Assembly: GCA_050261415.1 (NCBI GenBank)
Contig: JBLNDG010000248.1
Coordinates: 1-22,507 of the forward strand
Direction: 5' to 3'
DNA: 22,507 bases
Source: JBLNDG01 sp050261415
GTDB taxonomy: Bacteria; Bacillota; Clostridia; Lutisporales; Lutisporaceae
Part shown: in pieces, positions 1 through 8,680 of the stretch
Layout of the letters: each line of letters starts with the position of its first letter
How positions within the stretch are numbered: position 1 is the stretch's first letter
Notes under the pieces: generated by a model
The model's database searches: none
What the model was told of the DNA's origin: nothing
Seen by the model: only the letters and a program-made list of their open reading frames with translations
Translations under genes and position numbers: made by a program

Positions 1-22
1 TATTCTTCAAGAAGACAATATT

Positions 23-51
23 AAAGGCGGCCCTTCTAAGGAGCCGCCTTT
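23..51 (-). terminator. Hairpin terminator after the SLH gene
   Basis: A perfect 9-bp stem, AAAGGCGGC (23-31) and GCCGCCTTT (43-51), begins 3 bases after the stop codon of the SLH gene. The U-rich tail on the minus strand is weak (UUUAAUAUUG), so termination may be partial. The symmetric A/T flanks would also let it act on a transcript coming from the left. Confidence 0.7.
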
Positions 52-54
52 AAT

Positions 55-3000
55 TTACTGTTCCTTGCTTGCTTTTCCTGTGCCATTTAAGCCAGGCACC
101 GGTTCAAAACTTTCTATAGACATGGATCCTATGCTTTCTGCCGATAGTTCAGCATCACCAGTTGGTGTAAATGCTTCCCAGCGCCATGCCCAACCTGCAC
201 TGTTTTCTGCGAGTATAATCACATAATAAGCTTTTTCAAGCAGCTGATTTCCAAAGCAATCAGTTGTATATTCATCACCAGTCCAAGAAGATGTAGTATT
301 GTCATCAAATGTTGCTGTGCAATCGTAATCATAAGGATGGTCGAGGAGCCCTGAATCTTCTGCCGCAGTTTCAACCGGTATAATATATATGTTCTGATTC
401 GTTATATCCTCGGATGTAGACGGTGTCCATTCAACAGTTATATCCCTGCCATCTATACCTGGATTAGTATCACCATCGGTAACGCTTACATTGCTCGGAT
501 AATCAGGCAGAGATTTTGCGATAGCTGATATGGGCCCTGTTACAGTATCTTGCCTATTAGGCACAGACTCATCATCCTCAGCCACAAAATATACATCACA
601 CGATTCTCCACCGGTTAGTCCTTCTACTGTGACTGTATAAGGTGTTGAAGAATCAGTAACTGCAATGCTGCCTCCGTTCTGTACTACTGCATCTGCTGTC
701 GGAGGTGTGCTGCCTGAACCGATTACAAGGTAATATACAGTACCTTCTTCATTTAAATCTACAGTTATATCAATTTCTCCCTCATATATCCCAGGCTCAA
801 CTATCGGTGTATCCCCTTCAAATTCAGGAGCAGCGGTGTCAGTTTCTTCTACTTCGATGCTGAGACTGGTTTCACCTATGGGATTCAATTTCTCTGGGTC
901 ACTGCAATCAAGTAATGCAATTATTATATTGTAAACGCCAGCCGATAACTCTGCCTGGAATGGAGTAGTCACTCCCTCTTCGGTTAGAAGTCCAGGTAAC
1001 TGGCTAAGTGCAAAACCCTCATTTGGTCCGAAATACCCTATGCCTTCATTATCTGTTGTAAAGGTATGCCAATTTGCAGGATCATTGATATCATCGCCCG
1101 CTTCGGGATATTTGATATCAAAAGCTGCTAGCGGGTTTCCATCCTTTACTATTTTGAAACCATAACGTAATGGCAAATCTTCAGGTATAGCGCCATTATC
1201 CTCTATCTTCACATTAATAGAGAAATCCTTAACTCCTGGCTCCATAACATCACTTAATCCTGTAACGTTAAAAGTTACTACCGGCTCAATGTACGCTTCC
1301 ACTGAAATATCATACTGACCGATAGATTCAAATTCAATAATCGGCTCAACAGATTCGGCTGTCATTCTTGCTTTTTCGCTCAGAGCAGCAGCTTGCAACC
1401 GGTTTGCCCCATTGTCCCATATACCGTAATCCCAGTTATCATAGTGTACGACTCTTATATAATAGATACCGTCACTATCTGCAGTCCATTCAAGTTCCGA
1501 TGCCAGGCCTTCATCTCCACCATCATCGTCATATTTTATAGGCTTCCCGGTGGAATCGTATAATTCAACTACAGTATCCATTTCTCCCACGTTAATGAGG
1601 TTTGAAGTCTTAATCCTGTATGACTTTCCCGGAATGGCTTCAAACGTCATCCAATCTTCGTCCCCAATAGGGAAGATGGTGTGTGTTTGTGGTACTGCAT
1701 CAACAGTTATTGACTTTGCATCCCCCCTGGTATTATCGGGCTCAAATGAGTCTGCAGCTATATTTACCAATGTTCTTGTTATTACATATATTACATTGTC
1801 AAGCGTCAGCGTCAATCTTGCCGAACTAGGAACATTTCCGTCCCATTCACCAATAGTAGTCTGCCAGTAAGCATCATTAAATACAGGTACGCTAAATACC
1901 GTTGAAACACTTCTCCTATCTCCGAATTCTCCAAAAACATTTGCATTTGCTATATTTGTTGCTAGAACATTGCCTTCACCATCCAGAAGCTCCCACTTTA
2001 TTCCTTTCAGATCAGCAATAGTATAATCCTTGCCGGCTGTACCAGCTAGCCCGAAGTCAGCAGAATATTTATTATCTTCCAATTTTACTACCTGCAAGCC
2101 CGTATCGTGGTAAGTTGTAAGCACCCCGTTCTGCATTGCTTCCTCGCAGGTGTAATGTAAAAGCTCCGATACTCTGTATACCTTTCTATTGTTTAGTCCA
2201 ATAACCGCTGTCCCTGTTAACGCTTCCGGCTCGGAGCCTTCTGATCCTAATGTGCCATCTTCCTGAACCCCGTAGCTCTTTCCATCAACAGTCACTATAT
2301 ACAACTTCCCGGCTTCCAATCCTGTAATTTCGTGATTTCCTGCCGTTCCCAGGGAACCTTCCGCCAATGTTAATTCTGTTGGTACCGGCTCTAATTCTTT
2401 TAAGCCGGTGCAAATATATACTGTGTCATTTGTGATTATAGTAACAACTATTCTATCCGGTTGAATTTCCGAATCATAAGTTAACTCACAAGGTGAAGAT
2501 ACCCAATAACCATTGTCCTGTTCAGCATCGCGATTTGTGAATGCACAGCTTACAATTCCGTTTCTGCCTGATTCATATTGCAAAATGCCATCAGGACCAT
2601 TAATTAGGTTATTTAAATTATCTCCGGTTGAATATCTCCAGCCTAATACATCACTGCCATTATATAAGGTTACCTTCATTGAGGTGATATCATCCCAACG
2701 AATTTGGTTTGTATCAATTACAAAACCGGTATCCAGGTATAAATTCTCATTATACCAGCTGGTAATATTTGCATTTGTAAGTGCTGTTACACTGCTGCCG
2801 CTAACATACCTGACTCCATCGACTGTAGTATTGGCGCTGGTTAAAGCAGCACTTAAATATGTCATTCTTATATTATCGGTTGTAAATGTGTTGCCATTCA
2901 TAGTTATTTCATCTACTGCCGGATTGTTGTAGAAATATGGGTAGCTTGTTTCTCCAAAACTGCAATTTGTGATAGCTATATTCCCTAAATTTCCTTCCTG

Positions 3001-6000
3001 CCCATTAAAGAACAGCAAAGCCTGGTACCACTCGGGATCTTTCCGGTAATCATATTTGTTATTCAGGGTGAATATACAATTCCTTGCAGTGAAATGAGAG
3101 CCCACAACCTCAACACACTTTGCCTGCTTATAACCGGCTTCGGTTAGGTTATATACAGAAGGCATAATTGTCAATCCGTCAATAGTAACATTATTTCCGC
3201 TTACTAATAATGTACTTTGCAATGTCCATGCTCCCGATTCTACAGGTGCTGACGGATATATTACCGGATTGCCGGTACCTAAAATGGTAACGTTATCAGC
3301 AGTCAAATTTAAAAATTTATTGTCTGTAACCGATACTGGATAATCACCCGCTGCAATTACTATTGTATCGCCATCTTCAGCTGCGGCTATTGCTGCTTGA
3401 AGTGATGCATATAAAGTAGTAATCTCTTCCCTGGTAATTGTAACGGCGTTAGCCAATTCTCTGTTTGTCCAAATGAATGCTGCTTCCGTACCGTCAATAG
3501 CGTACTTTTTATATCCATCTGCAGTAACGATTACTGTTGCAGTACCGCCGACATGATCGCCATCGGACCAGATCTGCCTGCCTTCCTGCAGCGATCCGCT
3601 ATTAAGCGTAAATTCTGATGCCGCAGCAACTCCGGAGCCTGGGTCTACATTTACTCCGCCCCAACTATTGCCGCTTGTATTCAAATTAGTTGCAGTAACA
3701 GTTGATCCATTTACAATCAACCCGGCTGCGGCATTATCCGCAGATATAATGTTGTTCAATATAACATTTGATGAACCGACTACATTAATACCTGAGCCAT
3801 AATCAGTACCGCTTCCTGGTGATGTCATAGTTATATTAGCCGCACCGGTAACCTTAAAGTTCTCCAATCTCACTTCATCGGTGACATCGACAATCGTTAT
3901 AAGCGGTGCATATCCCTTGGAACCTGTTGCATTTGTCCACGGCTCGGTGCCCTTTGTAATTATGGTTGAATCTCCTGCACCAATGATATTTATTGCTCTA
4001 TTGATCCTTATCTGGCTGTCAAGTTTATAGGCTCCAGCCGCCATACGAATAGTTGTAGCGCTTCCATTCAGTGCTTCATTGAATTCAGTTGCATTTCTAA
4101 CATATGCCGTACCCTCCGGCATTACTTCAATAATTGCACCATTTGTATCAATATCAAGTGTTACACCTTTCGGCACATTCAACGCTGCTGGTACATAGTA
4201 TGTTCCTGCTGAAAGTATGACGGTTGTTCCTGCCGGAACTCTATCTAACACTTGTGCTTGCAGGCTTGCTATTGTATTGTCAACAAATACGGTAAGCGAA
4301 CCTCCTTCAGCAACTTTAATTACAGAATTCTTGCTGATTACGCCATATCCGGCGTCACCTGCATATGCACTCCCCCTGAAGTCTAACGTAACATCCTTCA
4401 AAGTTAAAGCACCATTTGTGACAGCTGCTGTACCGCATGAAATCCATGCATCGTTGATCAGGACGTTTTCTACCAATACTGCTCCAATATTCTTAGTTTC
4501 ATTCTGTGGGTTAAAGTACAATGAGCCTGCAAAGTTCTCGGTTTGATTGTCTCTTTGTACAAAATCCACATTTTTCAACGTGAAGTTTTTACCCATGACT
4601 TCAATGGTTTTATTTGTTTCAACCTTGGGTTTGATTGTAAGGTTCTCTATCGTTATATCATCACCCCAGACTGATATATGGTCCTGGGAAGCCCAAACAC
4701 CGTTTGCCGATTCCACGTCGCTGGTTAATATAACGTTTTCTTTGCTTTCACCGATAATGGTAATATCATTTGCGGTTATGGGGAAGTACCAGCCGGTTTG
4801 ACCTCCCTGGTTGACATTATCAAATCTTGGAGTATTATATGTTCCATTTTTGATAATCCAGGTTTGCCCGTCATCCTGGGTATTGATTGCTGCCTTTAGC
4901 TGTTCATCAGTTGAAATAAACTTTGCTCCAGCCGGGTATTTATCAACATAGCTGACTTTTGGCACTTTCCATTTTACTTCGTAAGATTCACCGAAGCTAT
5001 AGGAATTGTAGATAACCTCTTTAACAGATGTTAACTTACTTTCCGATTTGGCATATTTGAATACTTCAATGCCGTTGATATATCCGATTAGGTTACCATC
5101 TGTGTAGTAAATGGCTAACTTATAAACACCGGCAGTAGTTGGTAAGTTTGCAGTAATATTTTCCCAAGTGCCTTCGCCGCTATCAATCCAATATTGCCAT
5201 CCTTTTGTCTGCTCACCATTATCAATTTTGAATTGCAAAATCGACCAATCTACAGTGTTGCCAAATTCATCCTGAACATTCAACCACATTGATGTTCTTA
5301 CGCCGTTTCTGGCCAACAGGTCTTCAGTCAGATTGAATTCAGTTTCAACCTTCCAATTATCTGATACGGCATTATTTGTTGTTGTTTTCTTGCCGTGCCA
5401 TGCGTACCATTCGTTAGCAGGCTCGGTTTTTGTTGAATAAGTAATCCAGCCGTCCTCTCCGATATCCCATGTGTTTGGTTCAGTTCTGTCATTTACCCAA
5501 TCGCTTAATTGGCTTTCAACATATGTTAACGGGTCATTCCACACTACTGTATCGTTTGTATATGTTGTATAAAGTGACTTTTCAACTATTAATGTATTAT
5601 TTTCGCCAGAAACCATTAACGGAACAGTAATTGTATTAACGCCACTTTTAGTATGTACAGATAGTGTTACGCCATTCCATTTAATCGTTGCTCCGTCAAT
5701 GTCGCAGTTGAAAGTAACAGTAGTTGCATTAGTTGCTGCAATACCCTCAATGCTTATAGTATTATCAATGAACACAGCCGTTGCATCAAAAGTGATGGTT
5801 TGAGTTAATGTTCTGCTTCCGTCCGCATTACCCCAGGTTACTGTCATTGTCCTTTCGTTTTGCTTCTTTGTCCAGCCTTCTCCGCTGTTATAGAAAATGT
5901 TGTATGCAGCTGACCAGTTCTGATTTGAATCTAGTGTAACCAATTTGCCTGTTTCAAAGAAGTCACTGTATGCCATTTTAGTGTATATGGCTTTGTTGGG

Positions 6001-8193
6001 GTTTGCAACCGTAAAACCTGCAAATACATTGTCTATTCCATACATTTGCTGCTTCAGTGCTTCCAGTTCGGCAACTTTAATAGTTCCGCTTACTGTTAAT
6101 CTATTGTTGCCGGTTGTAAATACAAAACCCTTTGCTATCAAGCTGTCAGTTTGGGAAATGCATCCGTCTTCGTCAGTAAATTCACCAGTTTTTGCACTTA
6201 ACAGCGAAGTTCCCGTTAAAGCCTCATTACTAATGGTAATTGTAGCTGTCCCTGTCTTCCCGCCTGCTGCTGCTTTCACTGTTACGGTTCCGGCTTTTAC
6301 CGGCGTCAGTATGTTGCCGGATACCGTCGCCTCTCCAGTTCCATTCTCTATTGTCCATACTACCGTTTTATCCGTTGCGTTTTCCGGTGTTACTATTGCT
6401 GTCAATTCCAATGTAGACCCTATTGTAACAGTAGTTGCATTAGTTACACTTACACCTGCAACAGGAATCACTGGGGCAAATATCGTGATTTTTTTAGTTC
6501 CTACAACGCCTGATGCTGTATTTGTTGCTTTTACAGTTACTGTACCTACCCCTGTAGCTGTTAATAATCCAGTTGCATTTATTGTTGCTGTTCCAGTTTC
6601 ATTTACTACTGACCATGTTATCGATTTGTTAGTTGCATTTGTCGGTAATACAGTAGCGCTCATCTGCAATGTTCCACCATTTACTACTGTGGTTGAATCG
6701 TCTGCACTTGAAACGGTAATAGCACTTACTGCTATAGTAGATGGGGTGTCGTGTTCATCGTCGTTCCCACCGCCGCCACCGCCGCCACCTCCGCCGCTTC
6801 CGCTGCTTGGAGTGGTTGTTGGTGCAGGTGTTGGTGCAGGCGTGGGTGCCGGTGTTGTTTGTGGAGCAGTACCCAGAGTCACACCCGGCGCTATTACAGT
6901 ATTCTGAGGCTGCTGTTGTATTGTTGCTCCGGAAGCATTTACATTAGCAGTTTTTATTGTACCTTGCCCGGTGATATTTACAGCGGCATTGATGTTCAAA
7001 GTGCCTATACTTGCTTGCTGCGTCAAATTGACAGTGGTACCGGCAGCTTCCTGGGTCAAAGTCAAATTACCTATTGTACCGCTTTCCACATTTATATTGG
7101 CATTATTTGAATCTACCTGTATACCATCAAAAGCGCCTACGAATATTACATTTGCTCCGGCCAGTATATCGTCCGGTATCACTATATCGCCAAAACCGGT
7201 ACCGGTTAGGAATTCCTCTTCCAGCCTGGCTCCTGACTGCATATCTACTTCTCCTACTGTAGTGCTGCCAGTAGCAACTATTCTTACTGTGTTTCCTTCC
7301 TTCCTTACGATAACCTTGCCCAGGCTGGAGTTCCTGATTACAATACTGTGCTCGCCTCCGCCCTTTACAATTGTAGTACCTTTCACTATTACATTATCCA
7401 GGCATACATTGCCGTCTCCAATGCTCTCCCTTAATATCAGATCACCATTAATGGTTATATTTTTCAAAGTAACATCCGGTGAAACAATTACTGCACTGCC
7501 TTCCAAAGTCTGCATTCCGCTAACCGGACCATATGTGCCCTTTTTGCTGTATACAGCTTTGTACATGCTCTTGAAAGCCCTATCCAATGCCACAACTGTT
7601 TCCAATCTGGTTATTTTCTCTGCAGGCCCGAAGCTTTTGCCTATCAGGCCATCAAAATACCCTTTGCTTACAGTTGCACTAATTGCTGCCTTGCTCCATT
7701 CAGGAATCGATTTGCTGTCAGTCAATCCACTAATGGCCTTATCGTCAATAGTAGTTGTATTTCCGGTCAATCTGGCAAGTACTGTTGCAAACTCCTGCCT
7801 TGATATTGGGTCTTGCGGCGTCAGCTTTCCATTGTTGCCCTGCATATATCCGGCTTTGGTAGCTATGGCTGCATCCCTATAAAACCATTTATCCTTTGTA
7901 ACGTCAGAATAATTGATTTCAATAGTTTCAGTAAATCCAAAGGATCTATTGACCAATGCCATGAATTCGGCTCTAGCAATAGTATTATCCGGCTTGAAGT
8001 TCCCATCGGGAGCCCCCTTGATAAAACCATTATCAACCCACTCTCTCAGTTGAGCTTCATACTTGTTGCCCACAATGTCGGGACATTTTACCGAGTCTGC
8101 ATTTGCAGTATCCGCATATACAAAATTGGTCATCACCAATAGGATACTTAATATAATGCAAACAAGGCTTCTGAATTTTTTGATTTTCAACAC
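55..8193 (-). CDS. Giant secreted SLH-domain surface protein with beta-helix modules
   Basis: This 2712-residue protein starts at GTG with AAGGAGG at 8199-8205. A signal peptide (about 1-27) precedes three S-layer homology repeats (about 38-88, 96-146, 157-208), which in this family bind pyruvylated cell-wall polymer. A repetitive beta-rich stretch (about 235-440), a TPAP-type linker (445-463) and ten glycines (467-476) follow. Next come two Ig-like (Big2-type) domains (about 485-655), a lectin/laminin-G-like region (about 905-1080), three pectate-lyase-like beta-helix modules starting near 1090, 1360 and 1590, a PPC domain (about 2147-2250, beginning FEPDNT), and Ig/FN3-like domains to the end. 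I see no sortase motif and no clear catalytic site, so adhesin or polysaccharide binding is likelier than enzyme; that is inference. The leader carries a c-di-GMP-II riboswitch. Confidence 0.93.
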   Translation of the reverse strand: MLKIKKFRSLVCIILSILLVMTNFVYADTANADSVKCPDIVGNKYEAQLREWVDNGFIKGAPDGNFKPDNTIARAEFMALVNRSFGFTETIEINYSDVTKDKWFYRDAAIATKAGYMQGNNGKLTPQDPISRQEFATVLARLTGNTTTIDDKAISGLTDSKSIPEWSKAAISATVSKGYFDGLIGKSFGPAEKITRLETVVALDRAFKSMYKAVYSKKGTYGPVSGMQTLEGSAVIVSPDVTLKNITINGDLILRESIGDGNVCLDNVIVKGTTIVKGGGEHSIVIRNSSLGKVIVRKEGNTVRIVATGSTTVGEVDMQSGARLEEEFLTGTGFGDIVIPDDILAGANVIFVGAFDGIQVDSNNANINVESGTIGNLTLTQEAAGTTVNLTQQASIGTLNINAAVNITGQGTIKTANVNASGATIQQQPQNTVIAPGVTLGTAPQTTPAPTPAPTPAPTTTPSSGSGGGGGGGGGGNDDEHDTPSTIAVSAITVSSADDSTTVVNGGTLQMSATVLPTNATNKSITWSVVNETGTATINATGLLTATGVGTVTVKATNTASGVVGTKKITIFAPVIPVAGVSVTNATTVTIGSTLELTAIVTPENATDKTVVWTIENGTGEATVSGNILTPVKAGTVTVKAAAGGKTGTATITISNEALTGTSLLSAKTGEFTDEDGCISQTDSLIAKGFVFTTGNNRLTVSGTIKVAELEALKQQMYGIDNVFAGFTVANPNKAIYTKMAYSDFFETGKLVTLDSNQNWSAAYNIFYNSGEGWTKKQNERTMTVTWGNADGSRTLTQTITFDATAVFIDNTISIEGIAATNATTVTFNCDIDGATIKWNGVTLSVHTKSGVNTITVPLMVSGENNTLIVEKSLYTTYTNDTVVWNDPLTYVESQLSDWVNDRTEPNTWDIGEDGWITYSTKTEPANEWYAWHGKKTTTNNAVSDNWKVETEFNLTEDLLARNGVRTSMWLNVQDEFGNTVDWSILQFKIDNGEQTKGWQYWIDSGEGTWENITANLPTTAGVYKLAIYYTDGNLIGYINGIEVFKYAKSESKLTSVKEVIYNSYSFGESYEVKWKVPKVSYVDKYPAGAKFISTDEQLKAAINTQDDGQTWIIKNGTYNTPRFDNVNQGGQTGWYFPITANDITIIGESKENVILTSDVESANGVWASQDHISVWGDDITIENLTIKPKVETNKTIEVMGKNFTLKNVDFVQRDNQTENFAGSLYFNPQNETKNIGAVLVENVLINDAWISCGTAAVTNGALTLKDVTLDFRGSAYAGDAGYGVISKNSVIKVAEGGSLTVFVDNTIASLQAQVLDRVPAGTTVILSAGTYYVPAALNVPKGVTLDIDTNGAIIEVMPEGTAYVRNATEFNEALNGSATTIRMAAGAYKLDSQIRINRAINIIGAGDSTIITKGTEPWTNATGSKGYAPLITIVDVTDEVRLENFKVTGAANITMTSPGSGTDYGSGINVVGSSNVILNNIISADNAAAGLIVNGSTVTATNLNTSGNSWGGVNVDPGSGVAAASEFTLNSGSLQEGRQIWSDGDHVGGTATVIVTADGYKKYAIDGTEAAFIWTNRELANAVTITREEITTLYASLQAAIAAAEDGDTIVIAAGDYPVSVTDNKFLNLTADNVTILGTGNPVIYPSAPVESGAWTLQSTLLVSGNNVTIDGLTIMPSVYNLTEAGYKQAKCVEVVGSHFTARNCIFTLNNKYDYRKDPEWYQALLFFNGQEGNLGNIAITNCSFGETSYPYFYNNPAVDEITMNGNTFTTDNIRMTYLSAALTSANTTVDGVRYVSGSSVTALTNANITSWYNENLYLDTGFVIDTNQIRWDDITSMKVTLYNGSDVLGWRYSTGDNLNNLINGPDGILQYESGRNGIVSCAFTNRDAEQDNGYWVSSPCELTYDSEIQPDRIVVTIITNDTVYICTGLKELEPVPTELTLAEGSLGTAGNHEITGLEAGKLYIVTVDGKSYGVQEDGTLGSEGSEPEALTGTAVIGLNNRKVYRVSELLHYTCEEAMQNGVLTTYHDTGLQVVKLEDNKYSADFGLAGTAGKDYTIADLKGIKWELLDGEGNVLATNIANANVFGEFGDRRSVSTVFSVPVFNDAYWQTTIGEWDGNVPSSARLTLTLDNVIYVITRTLVNIAADSFEPDNTRGDAKSITVDAVPQTHTIFPIGDEDWMTFEAIPGKSYRIKTSNLINVGEMDTVVELYDSTGKPIKYDDDGGDEGLASELEWTADSDGIYYIRVVHYDNWDYGIWDNGANRLQAAALSEKARMTAESVEPIIEFESIGQYDISVEAYIEPVVTFNVTGLSDVMEPGVKDFSINVKIEDNGAIPEDLPLRYGFKIVKDGNPLAAFDIKYPEAGDDINDPANWHTFTTDNEGIGYFGPNEGFALSQLPGLLTEEGVTTPFQAELSAGVYNIIIALLDCSDPEKLNPIGETSLSIEVEETDTAAPEFEGDTPIVEPGIYEGEIDITVDLNEEGTVYYLVIGSGSTPPTADAVVQNGGSIAVTDSSTPYTVTVEGLTGGESCDVYFVAEDDESVPNRQDTVTGPISAIAKSLPDYPSNVSVTDGDTNPGIDGRDITVEWTPSTSEDITNQNIYIIPVETAAEDSGLLDHPYDYDCTATFDDNTTSSWTGDEYTTDCFGNQLLEKAYYVIILAENSAGWAWRWEAFTPTGDAELSAESIGSMSIESFEPVPGLNGTGKASKEQ

Positions 8194-8239
8194 AAATCCC
8201 TCCTTAAATTCCGGTAGCGCGCCGTTTATAAATAAATGT

Positions 8240-8277
8240 TTATATAGGCTTATTCAATCTATATAAGCACCTCCTTT
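8240..8277 (-). promoter_or_regulatory. Orphan Shine-Dalgarno plus hairpin in the SLH leader
   Basis: The minus strand reads AAAGGAGGTG (8268-8277), a near-ideal ribosome binding site about 75 bases upstream of the SLH start. No credible gene follows it; the nearest reading is a five-codon TTG ORF. It is followed at once by an 8-bp stem, TTATATAG (8240-8247) and CTATATAA (8259-8266). The layout resembles the STAB-SD element of Bacillus thuringiensis cry3A, where 30S binding protects the mRNA. That role is inferred here. Confidence 0.4.
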
Positions 8278-8366
8278 AATAATCACTCTATTCCATTAAA
8301 AGGATGCCTACTCAATTATAGGCAGCAGGATTTATGAATATTCACTGAAAAAATAAATTACTAAAG

Positions 8367-8411
8367 AAAAAAAGACCCAGCATTGTAGAAAAACAACTAC
8401 AATGTCAGGTC
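8367..8411 (-). terminator. Riboswitch-controlled intrinsic terminator
   Basis: On the minus strand CATTGTAG pairs with CTACAATG (8397-8404 with 8381-8388). A 3-nt mismatch follows, then GACC pairs with GGTC at the base, and seven U (8367-8373) come after it. The basal GACC (8408-8411) is also the 3' end of the conserved aptamer core, so aptamer folding would open the base of the terminator and move the remaining stem away from the U tract. Confidence 0.88.
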
Positions 8412-8475
8412 GGTTGCACCATCAGCTCGTTGCGACCCAGGTGCCCAGATATAGGTCGCAAGTCTCAGCCTCCTG
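8406..8475 (-). promoter_or_regulatory. Cyclic di-GMP-II riboswitch aptamer
   Basis: The minus strand carries the signature of the class II c-di-GMP aptamer: GGGCAC (8441-8446), and after the P2 hairpin GTGCAACCGACC (8408-8419). P2 is eight perfect pairs, TTGCGACC (8454-8461) with GGTCGCAA (8430-8437). Its sequence differs from the Clostridium acetobutylicum aptamer as I remember it, but it pairs at the equivalent place, which amounts to covariation. GCAC/GTGC makes the further helix. P1 is short, CAGG (8472-8475) with CCTG (8406-8409). The terminator overlaps P1 and the core, so ligand should favour read-through (ON), as for class II switches on Clostridioides difficile adhesins. Confidence 0.93.
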
Positions 8476-8572
8476 CAACCTTTTATATTCTCTATTTCCT
8501 CTTTTTACCCTTCATACAAATTATTGGTCATTTATTGATTTATCTTGCTTTTAGTGCACTTTCATGCTATTT

Positions 8573-8601
8573 CTTACATTTTTTATTGGAATTTCTGTCA
8601 A
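8573..8601 (-). promoter_or_regulatory. Candidate sigma-A promoter for the SLH transcript
   Basis: The minus strand has a perfect -35 TTGACA (8596-8601), a 17-bp spacer and TGTAAG (8573-8578, four of six matches to TATAAT). It lies between the tex terminator and the riboswitch, and transcription from it would include the whole aptamer. Confidence 0.42.
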
Positions 8602-8632
8602 TGAATTATTTCTTTTGTCGATAAATTCTTTG

Positions 8633-8677
8633 CAAAAAAATAAGTGAAAATCAAACAGTTTGTCTGACTTTCACTTA
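8633..8677 (-). terminator. tex intrinsic terminator
   Basis: The arms AAGTGAAA (8642-8649) and TTTCACTT (8669-8676) extend inward with a few mismatches and are followed on the minus strand by a run of seven U. It starts 4 bases after the tex stop codon. Confidence 0.88.
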
Positions 8678-8680
8678 TTG

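Noticed and set aside
5945..6907. A 320-codon open frame on the plus strand inside the SLH gene
   Set aside because: It lies opposite a clear SLH-protein coding frame, is made of low-complexity Val/Pro/Thr-rich sequence reflecting the repeats on the other strand, and has no ribosome binding site.
8454..8480. CTGAGA on the minus strand resembles part of the TPP riboswitch, and CTGATGG resembles a hammerhead core
   Set aside because: The other conserved parts of both are absent, while the full c-di-GMP-II core, P2 and terminator are present.
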